From: Eutreptiella sp. 'Long Island Sound 2002'
Taxonomy: Eukaryota > Euglenozoa > Euglenophyceae > Eutreptiales > Eutreptiaceae
Reading direction: 5' to 3'
Length of the DNA: 64,000 nt
Assembly (NCBI GenBank): GCA_964036045.1
Contig: OZ038385.1
Coordinates: 18,075,786 to 18,139,785, forward strand
Part shown: positions 1 through 9,210 of the stretch, piece by piece
How positions within the stretch are numbered: the first letter of the stretch is position 1
How the letters are laid out: each line of letters begins with the position of its first letter
The notes under the pieces: generated by a model
The model's input: only the letters and a program-made list of their open reading frames with translations
Databases searched by the model: none
Told to the model about the DNA's origin: nothing
Program-made: the position numbers and the translations under genes

Positions 1-277
1 CGTTCCACAGGGTCCCCGTCGTGCCTTCAGCGTGGCGTGCGAGGGCCGTCGACATTGGGTGATGGACAGCGGCAGGGCCCCAACCGACGGGGGTCACGGC
101 CACAAGGCCTTGGGGCCGCAGAGGGGGCACCCTTTGCTGCCTGTGCCCCCCGTTGGGTCACATTTGAGGCGTCGCGGGGCCCACGCCCACTGCCTCCGGC
201 TGATGCCTTCCCCCACATCATCGCCCGCAGCTCCTGCCGCGCCTGCCGGCGGGCGGGGGTGTACAGGTCCGGCGTGG
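1..277. other. GC-rich stretch 3' of the kinase gene
   Basis: No independent gene is recognised. On the minus strand, immediately after the kinase stop codon, another frame stays open from about 314 to 27 and reads a basic helical segment (TPARRQARQELRAMM), of the kind that often follows a CAMK catalytic domain. It is one frame away from the kinase. It could be a real C-terminal extension reached through a missed splice or a single-base error, or simply GC-rich sequence without stops. Confidence 0.3.
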
Positions 278-838
278 TCAGGCTGCGACCATGGCCGCGT
301 CCACGTACACCCACGACCGGCTCAGCTCGAAGTTCTCCCCCGCGGCCTCCACCGACTTGCGGAACCGCCCGACCGAGGCCGGCAAGTGCGGCAGCGGGGC
401 GTCGTTGCCGAACCGGTCCTCGATCCAGGGGTGCCGCTGGGCCTTGCGGGCCGTGAGGCGCCGGCTCGGGTCGCGCACCAGCAGCCGGCGGACGAAGTCG
501 CGCCCCGCGGGCGACACCCCGCAGTCCTTGGGGAAGGCCCAGTCGCCGTCAAGGACGGCGCCGAGGATGCCGCGGAGGTCGGGGCCGTTGATCGGGGGGG
601 CGCCGACGAGGATGACAAACGCGATGACGCCCAGGGCCCACATGTCGCAGGCCTTACCGTACGTGCGGCCGTCCCTGTACCACCCGCACGCCACCGTTTC
701 CGGGGCGATGTAGAACGGAGTGCCGCAGCACCGCGTCAGGCCGCCCTCGCCCTCGCCCTCGCCGGCCACGAGGGCCGCGAGGCCGAAGTCCGCGATTTTG
801 ATGTCCGTCATCGGGTGGGGGTCGCTGTCAAAATGGAC
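278..838 (-). CDS. kinase exon 2 (DFG to C-lobe)
   Basis: The acceptor is TTGCCCCGCAG|GTCCAT, and the exon reads VHFDSDPHPMTDIKIADFG without a frame change from exon 1. The stop is TGA at 278-280. The exon includes an acidic Gly-Glu repeat between DFG and the APE motif. Confidence 0.8.
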   Translation of the reverse strand, partial: VHFDSDPHPMTDIKIADFGLAALVAGEGEGEGGLTRCCGTPFYIAPETVACGWYRDGRTYGKACDMWALGVIAFVILVGAPPINGPDLRGILGAVLDGDWAFPKDCGVSPAGRDFVRRLLVRDPSRRLTARKAQRHPWIEDRFGNDAPLPHLPASVGRFRKSVEAAGENFELSRSWVYVDAAMVAA

Positions 839-2613
839 CTGCGGGGCAACGGAGTGGGGGTCGCTGCGTGTGCTCGGGACCCGATGGTTTGTGGTGATTG
901 GCGGTTTGATGTCACACATAAACAGCCTTTCTATTGTTCACTTGTCCTCCTTGAGCAACGCATCGACCATGGCCTACCACGTCGGCTTTTTCGTGCATCG
1001 GAAACATCGTGACTTGCTGCGTATTTTTCTGCGCTTTGGCCTCACTTTTTTCACGGTGCGGTGCTGATGAGCTTGACGTGCCTGCGGCGGAAGTCAACTC
1101 GACACTGCACGGCTCTCCCACTGTCTGAAACCTATAAAGTCGCTGTCAACGAGACATACGCCCTGTTGCAGCGCCCGGTCCCTTTTCAATCTATATTCTT
1201 GTTCTCAACAATGGGTTCCATGACGTCAGGAAATGCTGTATGTATGCATCGCCTACATGACTCACACAATGTGTGCGGGGTCGCACAATTTGCAGCAGTG
1301 GGCGGTTACGCCTGGGGGGTGGGGTGGGGCGAGTGTGCGGTCGGTACTTGGCGGTCGTTGTTCAGAGGCAGCACTTGCGAGCGTCAAATCCACAGGCCTC
1401 CGGTTTTTTTTGGCCGCAAGCAGGTCACAAAGCGCTCCACACATGCGCGTCCTGGTATGCGTATGCAGCAATGTTCGGCAGTTCCAACGCAAATGGCCAG
1501 AGCCATACATGTGGTATGCTACAGACGACCTGTGCTTTTTGCTATTCGACAAGCTGGACCTGTTTTGTCAACCGACAGTCGGTTTGCATGGTACTGTTTT
1601 TGTTTTGGGGGGGGGGCACTGTACCAACCTCGAGACAACTTCTCGAGATCAAGGTTCTGCCTGTCTCCAGTCCTCCGATGACACGTCGTGAGGATCAGCT
1701 GGCTCGGATGCCTAATTATGCAGTGACAACGCCTGTGTCGCCTGTGTCGTCTGCTGGAAGCACAAAGGGCTTCCTTGAAGAAGAACAAGTTCTTGAGCGG
1801 ACCGTACCTTCTAAGACCAAGGGGCCCGTAATGCGTGTGCCTGGCGTACGAGGAACTGCACCGAAAACTCACCCGCCGTGGGGATGAAATCCACGACCAC
1901 TACATTAAAAGTCTGGCGCTCTACCACTGCGCTAGGTGGGCTGTCTGGAAGCTTTATGGCTTTGCGGCTTTTGCTGAACCCAGTGCCTTTTGTGGAGTTG
2001 CAATGGGGGGAGGAGAGGGACTGCACTTTTGTGGGCAAATGACAGTCCAACCATCATTCATTCTCCCACTAGTACTTATTTAGGTCATGGCGTCAGGTTA
2101 GAAATATGATGTGTGACACACCTGGGACTTGGGCAGCGCGTGCTGCGTCAAGATGTTCTCAGGCTTGAGGTCGCGATGCACCACCCCATTCTCATGCATG
2201 TACGCCACCGCCGACAGCAGATTCTCGAGCAGCTGTGCTGCAACGGTCTCTGAATAGCACAGGGTGCCCTGGACAATGTTGAAGAGGTTGCCCTTAAGCA
2301 GCTCCATCACAATATACACCCGACGGGCCCCATCAAAGGCCTCCTCAAGGCGGATGATGTGCTGGTGCTGCAGTGCCTTCAGCGCAATAACTTCGTTTTC
2401 CCATCCCTGCTCTTTCTGGGTGAATTTGATGGCAAAATCTTGCTGGGTGTCGCGCTGCTGGCACAGCCGCACGTCTGAGTACCGGCCCCGGCCGAGTCTT
2501 CGACCAACCACGTACCTTTCCTTGACCTTCTTGCTTGAGGGTAGGTGCAGAAAGGAGTCGGACGCTGCGCTTCGGCATGGAAAGCAGCTTGGAAAGGACT
2601 CGCGCATCACCAT
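278..2613 (-). CDS. CAMK-type serine/threonine protein kinase, two exons
   Basis: A protein kinase of about 350 residues in two exons, 2613-2122 and 838-278, joined in phase 0 by a 1.28-kb GT-AG intron. Exon 1 holds the N-lobe: glycine loop LGRGRYSDV (about residues 40-48), the ATP-binding lysine in FAIKF, a C-helix glutamate, and the catalytic loop HRDLKPEN. Exon 2 holds DFG, a GTPFYIAPE activation-segment end, DMWALGVI and a terminal PWI motif. All catalytic residues are present, so the enzyme should phosphorylate Ser/Thr. The DIKIADFG and HPWI wording fits the calcium/calmodulin-dependent group. No EF hands are visible, so it is not an evident CDPK. The start at 2613 is the first ATG of the open frame; an upstream exon cannot be excluded. 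The protein ends soon after the kinase fold (see the alternate frame at 27-314). Confidence 0.85.
839..2121 (-). other. kinase intron
   Basis: This is a canonical GT-AG intron. It is less GC-rich than the exons, contains a run of about ten G near 1606-1616, and has no recognisable element or gene. Confidence 0.7.
2122..2613 (-). CDS. kinase exon 1 (N-lobe and catalytic loop)
   Basis: This exon has 164 codons. The donor is CCCAG|GTGTGT after the residues PKSQ. It carries the glycine loop, the lysine of subdomain II and HRDLKPEN. Confidence 0.8.
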
Positions 2614-3825
2614 CAGTGTGTTTTAGAGCTCTGAATCACAACAATCAGGTCTGTGGATGTGCTGACTCGCTGTTTCCCTGCACTCTCTTAAATTGCCCCC
2701 TGTGGATGCTGCTGTTTTGGCCCACAGTTGCAAGGGTCAAAACAAGAGGTCTCCAGACGGCACCAAACATCATGTTGTGACCACCAACTCCCTGCGCTCC
2801 CAAAGGCGCTGCACGGACTACACATCAGTAATGGATACAAGAGAGAGCAATGGTTGTTTCTCATTGACTGAAGGCCCCCGCCATAGGCACTTTCAGCCGT
2901 CAGTCCAATATGTTGTGCGCATTCCAACCTGAGCCAGCTAAAGGATATGACAGGGGGGGGTGGGTGGGTCTGGCCCGACACCTCCCCCCATCCTCCCTTT
3001 TGGTCACAAACAAGGTCACAGAAAACGGTCACAGAAAACAGTGTCCAAATACCGGCCGTTTTGGGGAGCCTCCAGACCGTTGGTGTACGTACACAGGGGG
3101 GACGGAAACACAACGTAGGACACACAGAGCATTTTGGGGGCGTGTGGATGCATCAGAACTGGACAAGGAGCTTGCTCCATCCGCCACCCTTCAACATGGG
3201 GATGGACACCACACAACAGCAACCTGAATTCTAGTTTACCCAACTAAAATTTTTCTTTGGCGCCTTTGGCGCCTGTGATTTCCTATTGATTTCTTATTGT
3301 TCATGGGCCAAGTGACCCCCCCCCCGGGGGGGGGGGGGGGGGCTATTGATTTCTTATTGTTCATGGGCCAAGTGAGGAGGGGGGGGTTATTTGTGACCAG
3401 TCACAAAAAATGAACCCCCTGGGTGACATGCCGCCTGGTTGTTGTTTCTTTACGGGGCCCTGGACAGTCACCCGTTCTTCCCTTCGCATGTTGCGTCGGG
3501 TCGCTGCTTTCTGTCAGCCGCTGCGGCCGGTGCTCTTGCTGGTGTTGTTTTCGTGTTGGCGGAGCCCCATGGTTGGTGTGCTGGGGCTGTGCTGGATGTG
3601 GCAGGATGTGCCGTTTGCGCGTTAGCGGCGCCCAGTAGTTGCCCCCCCCCCCCCCCCCCCCAGACCCAGACCCCCCAAGAGGCGCCAAACTAACATCCCT
3701 GTCTCACATGCACTTGAGCCCCTACCAGGACCGGGGCACCTGCACATGCACCAAACTTGCTCCACAACATGCACATGTGTGCCAGGTGAAGGACTGGGCA
3801 CATGGAGGGTCACTCCACATAGGTA
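2614..3825. other. intergenic, no gene recognised
   Basis: Only short, unconvincing open frames occur here. The stretch holds a direct repeat pair around a C/G hairpin (3278-3375) and an 18-base C run near 3643-3660. A promoter for the kinase would lie just above 2613 but no clear TATA element is seen. Confidence 0.5.
3278..3375. repeat. 34-bp direct repeat flanking a C-run/G-run hairpin
   Basis: The sequence tattgatttcttattgttca plus gggccaagtga occurs twice, at about 3283-3315 and 3345-3376. Between the copies lies a run of about 10 C followed directly by about 17 G, which can fold into a perfect hairpin. The second copy is followed by another G-rich run. This looks like a duplication across a hairpin-forming homopolymer. 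Confidence 0.75.
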
Positions 3826-5354
3826 CCCTGCCCCCTCCTTGCAAACTCCTGGGTTAGCGCACGATGGTCTCCCGGGTGGGGGGGGGGGAGACGGTTGCCA
3901 AGTGACAGTCTCCCGGGGGGGGGGGGGGGGTTGCAAAAGTATTTCAAGGCAAACTGTGGTACCCTCCACTGATGCAAGCAAAGAGAACACGTGTGAAGAG
4001 ACTTTTGCGTTGATGCGGTGCCAATGTGTTTCATCCAACACAAATGTTATTGAGGATCCAAAGGAACGGTAAAGAACTTCTGGGTACGAGAATACCACAC
4101 TTTGAACTGTTGCACATGCTCAGTTTGCATGACAGGCACGGCGTGCACCAAGTGTGCGTGAGTGGTACCTTACATGGTCACCGGGAGAAAACATCTTGGG
4201 TCTGAAGTAGCAACACAACACACCCATACAACGCCTTTGGAGAGAGAATATCACAGAACACACACAGGTGCTTGATTTGAAGTAATGGGAAAGCAATGCA
4301 AGGCCATGCGTAAAGCAGATGGGCAACATAAACCAGCACAATACATGTTAACTAGAAAAACATGGAAGTAACGGTCTCCCGGCCTCAAATGGTCAGGTTG
4401 CAGTGTCCGCATTTGGCTCTGGCTGCGCCTGCCCCACAGCTGTCATCGCCATCTGTCCAATCTGCCAATGTTCGGCGGAGCCTCAGCTCGAGGTCTGTTC
4501 AGCAGTTCATCCCTCGTCCCTGTGTCCGCTCGCTGCATTCGCTTCCTGGGCTCTACAGGGTTATGCGTACATCCAGGTCAATGGTCACTCCCTTCCCGTG
4601 GTGCTGCTGTAGCTGGCCCCATTCGGCCACACTAGGTCGGGCTTTGCTGGGGCCTTAGGTTGAAAAACCCAGTGGGTACAGGATCGGTTAAGGTCAAAGA
4701 CATTCAACATTCAACACTCAGGGGGTAAGGCATCGTGACCCTTCAGTGCTGCATGACATCGTTGAAGCCGTGGAGGGGGAGCCCGGCGCGGATGCATCCG
4801 AGTGGGGCTCCTGTGACGAAGTCTCATAGTTCAGTTCCTTCCGGGGGGACAGGGGTTCTTCGCCCTCCATTGCCACCAGCTCCAACGATGCTAGCAGCTG
4901 CAGGGACACTCGGGGGGACATGGGTGACAGGGGTTGTGGCGTGTGGAACGTGGTTCTCGCTGGTCCCACACGGTAGGGCGTGCTCGTTCGCCGGCTTGTG
5001 GCTGGCGTGGCCTCCGTGTGATTAGGCAACGGGCCGCGTACCGCCGACCACTGGAGTGTGGATCCTGGTGTGGCCTGGCGATGTTTCTTTTTGATTTGCA
5101 CCGGTGTACACACCTCGATATCCCACAGCGGTGAGAGGGGGGTTGGGCGCCCTGATGGCGTTGTAACTGGGGTGTACGACTGTGTTACCGGCGGTGTACT
5201 GGGCATCGCCGCCTCGTGCGGGGCTGTGAGTGGCGTTAGCGACTGCGAGTACTCGTTTTCCTCCCACCCCCAGATGGATGTCTCCTCTGGCGGTCTCCCG
5301 GGGGGGGGGGGGGGGATTGCAAGGGGTGGGTGTTTGCAAGGGGGGGGGGGAGGG
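3826..5354 (-). mobile_element. TA-flanked inverted-repeat element with C-rich ends (E1)
   Basis: The left end reads ccctgccccctccttgcaaa just after a TA (3824-3825). The right end, read on the other strand, is ccctcccccccccccttgca just before a TA (5355-5356). Both sides are GGTACC-like. Further in, both ends carry a matching tctcccggg motif followed by G runs (3868, 3909, 5292). The interior holds one Ser/Pro-rich minus-strand frame. The size of 1.5 kb, the TA target and the inverted ends suggest a mariner/Stowaway-like DNA element. No transposase motif is seen, so it is probably non-autonomous. Confidence 0.55.
4718..5296 (-). CDS. Ser/Thr-Pro-rich open frame inside E1
   Basis: The frame is open from the inner edge of the E1 inverted repeat to a stop at 4718. 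The first ATG is at 5206 (162 residues); upstream codons also read plausibly (WGWEENEYSQSLTP). The protein is low in complexity but not repetitive, with many S-P and T-P pairs (for example PLSPMSP and EEPLSPRKEL) and acidic patches, so it is probably disordered. It may be a transposon accessory protein or the last exon of a captured gene; the run of C just upstream could act as a pyrimidine tract before an acceptor. I recognise no family. It could also be a chance open frame. Confidence 0.3.
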   Translation of the reverse strand, partial: RPPEETSIWGWEENEYSQSLTPLTAPHEAAMPSTPPVTQSYTPVTTPSGRPTPLSPLWDIEVCTPVQIKKKHRQATPGSTLQWSAVRGPLPNHTEATPATSRRTSTPYRVGPARTTFHTPQPLSPMSPRVSLQLLASLELVAMEGEEPLSPRKELNYETSSQEPHSDASAPGSPSTASTMSCSTEGSRCLTP

Positions 5355-5356
5355 TA

Positions 5357-8300
5357 CCAAGATGCGAGTCTATTACAAGGCTAGTGCAAAACAAACGGCT
5401 CGCCTCCAGAGTGAAGACAATGCTATGGGCGCGTAGCACGCAAGATTCAATTTCATAGAACAGTGGGTGGTGGTTGCTAAGCCATTTCTTGGTGAACGAA
5501 CATCTACCCTGCGGTTGTGTCTATCATGTTGTGGAGCCTGTTGGGAACATGTAGGGTACAAGGCCTCCTCCACCACCATAGCATTATTTAGCACTCAGGT
5601 ATTTCCACACTACACCCATTGGTCCCTAATGCTTCCTCCTGGCTTATGGGTCCTTGGCATTTCTTATGCATTTATGTGTGGACTTCCACGTGCCCCTAAT
5701 GTTCTGAATTTGAGGTTATCCTCGTGGCACACTGGGCTGGAGCCCATGGTAAGCCCTGACAGGTTGCTGGCCACAGGGCATTGTAGTTGGTGATCAATGA
5801 CGGCTCAATACAAATGTGCGGTGTATGCATAGCACAGCTGCTGCCAGTAAGGCTGCGCTGCAACTATTCTCAGTCTAGTTGCACTGTGCATGTCGATGGG
5901 CTGCCCCTGGCAGCCTGGTACCAGTGCCAGTTTCTAGCCACCTTTAATTCATGGTGGCTTCTTGCAAGCGTGCCCTTCAGACTGCATGTGCATGCCACAA
6001 CGGAAAGCTGAAGCAAATCCGAGACGTGTTTGCATGGCTGCGCATGGATTATCACGGGGGGGGGGGGGCATTCAACAGGGAGCTTTGTGGAGGAGGTTGC
6101 TGGGCTGCTTGGCTTGGAGCACACACACATTTGCGAAACACAGCACAACAATAGTGGCTGAGTGTGAATCCTCATCAGTCGGAGTCAAACAAAAGACATG
6201 TTCAACGCCAATAGGCGCCTTTCTGTAGGAAGCAGGCGCCAGCAAATGTCCGAACTCTTACCTGAGAGCAGAATGAGGCACTGCACTGCCAGACCGGCAG
6301 CTCAGCCTTATTCAGATTGGGTCAGGGCAAATCAGTCAGAACCAGGTTGCTGGGTCAGGCGGCTCCTGCGGACCTGACCCTGTATGCACTATGCCACGCG
6401 CACGTGTGACCACATCAGCTCACACTGCTCACGGTGATGGAGTTCGGGCTCTACCAGGTGCTTCCTACCCAAGTGCTCCCTGCGAGTTTGTGGACCAGTT
6501 GTATCTCAGATGGGGACCTCTGGTGGGGGGGGATGGAATGCTGAAAATCGTCTCGAGCACACCGTTACTGGTGGGCTACACACACACATTGTTCTGCTGT
6601 TGACACGGGCAGTCTTCGTCTGCCCGGAACAAACTGTTCCTGATGGTCTCAACACAGCAGAAGTCATTCTTCCTGGCACCATTGACACTCTACAGCCAGG
6701 TCCGCTCCCAGCATCCATGAGCTGTAGCTACCTCTCTACCAGTATGCATGTTTCTGCAGCCATGTGCCCACCCTGGAGACTACCACACAGCGAGACACCA
6801 CTCAGGCATATGTCTAGTCACGTTGTACAAGCACTTGACAGTTGCAGAAATGGCATGTGGACTAGTTTGGTATGCCCTGTGCACGGCTTTGTGCAAAGCT
6901 CTGATTGCTACGTCCCACTTGAATCCACTCAACAGCATGACCTCTATCCATGCCACGGCACTCATTATTTGTCCTAACCAGGAGGTGGTCCATAGTCCAT
7001 TTTTGAGTACCCCGGTGAGGATTGAAGGTAGGTACGCCTGGTAGTTGCAAGAGGGTGTCATTAGTGGCGGACCCAGGCACAAGTCCCACTGGGGGGGTCA
7101 GTGCTGCAGGGTTCAACAAAGGCGCAGCCTGTGTTATTAGGGGTTAGGACCATTACCACTCCCACCGCTTTCCGGACGCTTGGACAGCAACCCCCCGTAC
7201 ACTAATTCTACCCCAGTGCACACACACATACACAAGTGCACCGTTGCACCATGCGAACCTCTTCTTTCTGGTCTTCATGCCAAGACAGGGGATTGCATGG
7301 GAATGTGACGTCATTGCATTTGAAATTGCTACCACGGTGAGGACACCCTGGCAGTGCAACGTTGCGTATGTTGGCACTGGCTAGTGCATGTCCTGTGCTT
7401 CGTCCCTGTGCCAAGTGCATCAGAACATGGGGCAGTAGCGTGTTAGTGGTCTCTAAAATGTACCATGCACCATGCGCACACTGTGTGACTATTTGCTTGC
7501 ACCGTACCCTGGCTGGCGCCTGGCACTATGCCCACTCTGTGCAGCGACCCGCAAATCAGGTGTGCCATTGTGGTTGGGGATAATTGAAGGAACTCATGGG
7601 TGTGTGGTGAACAACAGTTGACATGTATTTACCATTTTGAATGCCGAAATGACACATATGATGAGTTTGGGACATAAGTACATAGGTAGCTTGTACCCCC
7701 CGGGGGTACGTATTTGTTGTCAGTTGTTTGTTCTTATCGCATTCTGAGGGCCGTGAACAGATTGAAACCTTTGTTTCATGGCCCTCTTGCACTGCTCTCA
7801 GGACGCCACAGTGCACCCCAAACTTACTGTCATACTCTGCCCCATTGCCTTGAAATCCCTTTCAAAGTTTCAAATGGGAGGTACCATTTGGGTGCTTTCG
7901 ACTCGTTGATCAGTGGGTGTCCACCTTGTGTGGGGCCAAGAAGACATTGCAGCAGCACCCCCTCAGTGAAAACGAACTGGACCAAAAACATATTCGTTCA
8001 GGAAGTGTGGGTGGTCACACACATGGACATGTGCCATGACAACATAGCGACAATTCAGGCTGGGAGGCAGAGGGAACTGGCACACACTACCGGTTGGGTC
8101 CGATTTCAAACTTGACAGAAACCACACCGAGTGTGATGTGGACAAGACAAGGTCTGCGCAAAGAAAGGGGAGGGGATGCAGACGACAAGGTGTGCGCACT
8201 TCGGAAGGCTGGAAGATACTGTCGCAGCTGCCTCCCCCTTCACCTCCATCCCACACACCACCGGGTCCAACGAACAGCTCAGTCCTGAAAGGATACGGTC

Positions 8301-8460
8301 TGATATCAATATGCCAATATCGACGCATGAGAGTCCCATACCACCTCCCTCAACACACGACACCCAGCACGTACAAAGCACAAACTGGCCAGAGGGCTTC
8401 AATTCGCATTTCTCTGGATAGAAGCCCTCCTTGCAGTCCCTCTTCATCCTAGAAAGCTGA
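5357..8460. other. long stretch without a recognisable gene
   Basis: Open frames on both strands are short and lack known motifs. One minus-strand frame (7082-6780) has a plausible helical composition but no recognised family. The stretch contains a 13-base G run (about 6057), one copy of a dispersed 85-bp repeat (6156-6240) and a perfect TACCCCCCGGGGGTA palindrome near 7694. Confidence 0.4.
6156..6240 (+). repeat. dispersed 85-bp repeat, copy 1
   Basis: The sequence from ggctgagtgtgaatcctcat to gcctttctgtaggaagcagg matches 54538-54620 at roughly four of five bases, with shared blocks atcctcatcag and acgccaatagg. Its nature is unknown; it may be an old short interspersed element. Confidence 0.6.
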
Positions 8461-8462
8461 AC

Positions 8463-9021
8463 ATGCTAACCCGGCTTGGAGCCTTCTTGCCAGGTGCAGA
8501 ACTGGTGGCCACACCTCGATTTGTGACCGCACCTGCTGGCGCGTTGCTGGACAATGAACTGATAATCTTCCTGGAGTTATTCTGGGGGGTGACAGCCATC
8601 GTCAATCTATGGCCAACAAACCACTTGTACAACGAACACTTGGCGTTCGGACCATTTTGTTTCCCATTGGTACCAAGATACCACTGACAGTGATGATTCT
8701 GGTGGCTCTGCTGATAGTAGCGGTGTGGATGAGTTTGATAACAACAACGATGAGCATTGTGATGTAGCTTGGGCTAAGGCTCGCCGTGGCGTATGGGGTT
8801 GGTGCCATGCTTTTGAGGACACATTGTACTGGACCCCTGATATGATGGTGGACAGTGCTGTCTCAACAAATCCGTCCGACCCCAAGATGGCAGCGCGTGT
8901 GATGAATGTCAGCAAGGCGCCGTTGGGCACCAATGCCTTGCGCACTACCAGTGTGATGGGCACGGCAGTGACAAGCCCTGGGTAGTGTTTGGAGATACCA
9001 TTTGTGAAACATGAGTGCTGA
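8463..9021 (+). pseudogene. possible broken plus-strand gene fragment with Cys-rich end
   Basis: Three successive frames look coding but do not join. 8463-8687 ends in an aromatic segment (ELIIFLELFWGV, LWPTNHLYNE). About 8640-8985 is acidic, then Trp-rich (DSDDSGG, RRGVWGWCHAFEDTLYWTP). From about 8898 to 9011 another frame reads a Cys/His pattern beginning CDECQQGAVGHQC and continuing HYQCDGH. The order of acidic region then zinc-like tail resembles the end of some DNA transposases, but I cannot assign a family. At least two frame changes are needed, so it is a remnant or contains unseen introns. Confidence 0.25.
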
Positions 9022-9075
9022 TGAAACCAATCGCATTGGACGCCCCCAAGTTGTCACGCAATTGACTTCTAACAT

Positions 9076-9207
9076 AGCACGGGGGGGGGGGGGGACTCCT
9101 CGGTTCTGGACGCCAACTAACCCCCCAACTAACTGTTGGCCGGAGGCCCCCTATAGGGGGGGGGGGGGAGTTGGCGTCCTAGGACCCGCAGAGTCGCCCC
9201 CCCCCCT
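9076..9207. repeat. G/C-bounded foldback (inverted repeat)
   Basis: The left arm (about 9080-9125) starts with a 13-base G run and contains gactc and ggacgccaact. The right arm (about 9160-9207) contains agttggcgtcc and gagtc and ends in a C run. The arms pair over most of their length with an ATAGGGG-type loop region. This could be a small DNA element or the relic of one; here the outer runs are G then C, opposite to the other elements. Confidence 0.55.
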
Positions 9208-9210
9208 GTA

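Noticed and set aside
32-1012. A 326-codon plus-strand frame over the kinase exon
   Set aside because: It is the GC-rich antisense shadow of the kinase; no motif is seen and the kinase is clear on the other strand.
6510-6977. A 155-codon plus-strand frame and its minus-strand neighbour (7082-6780)
   Set aside because: Possibly old coding sequence, but no motif, splice pair or repeat copy supports either.
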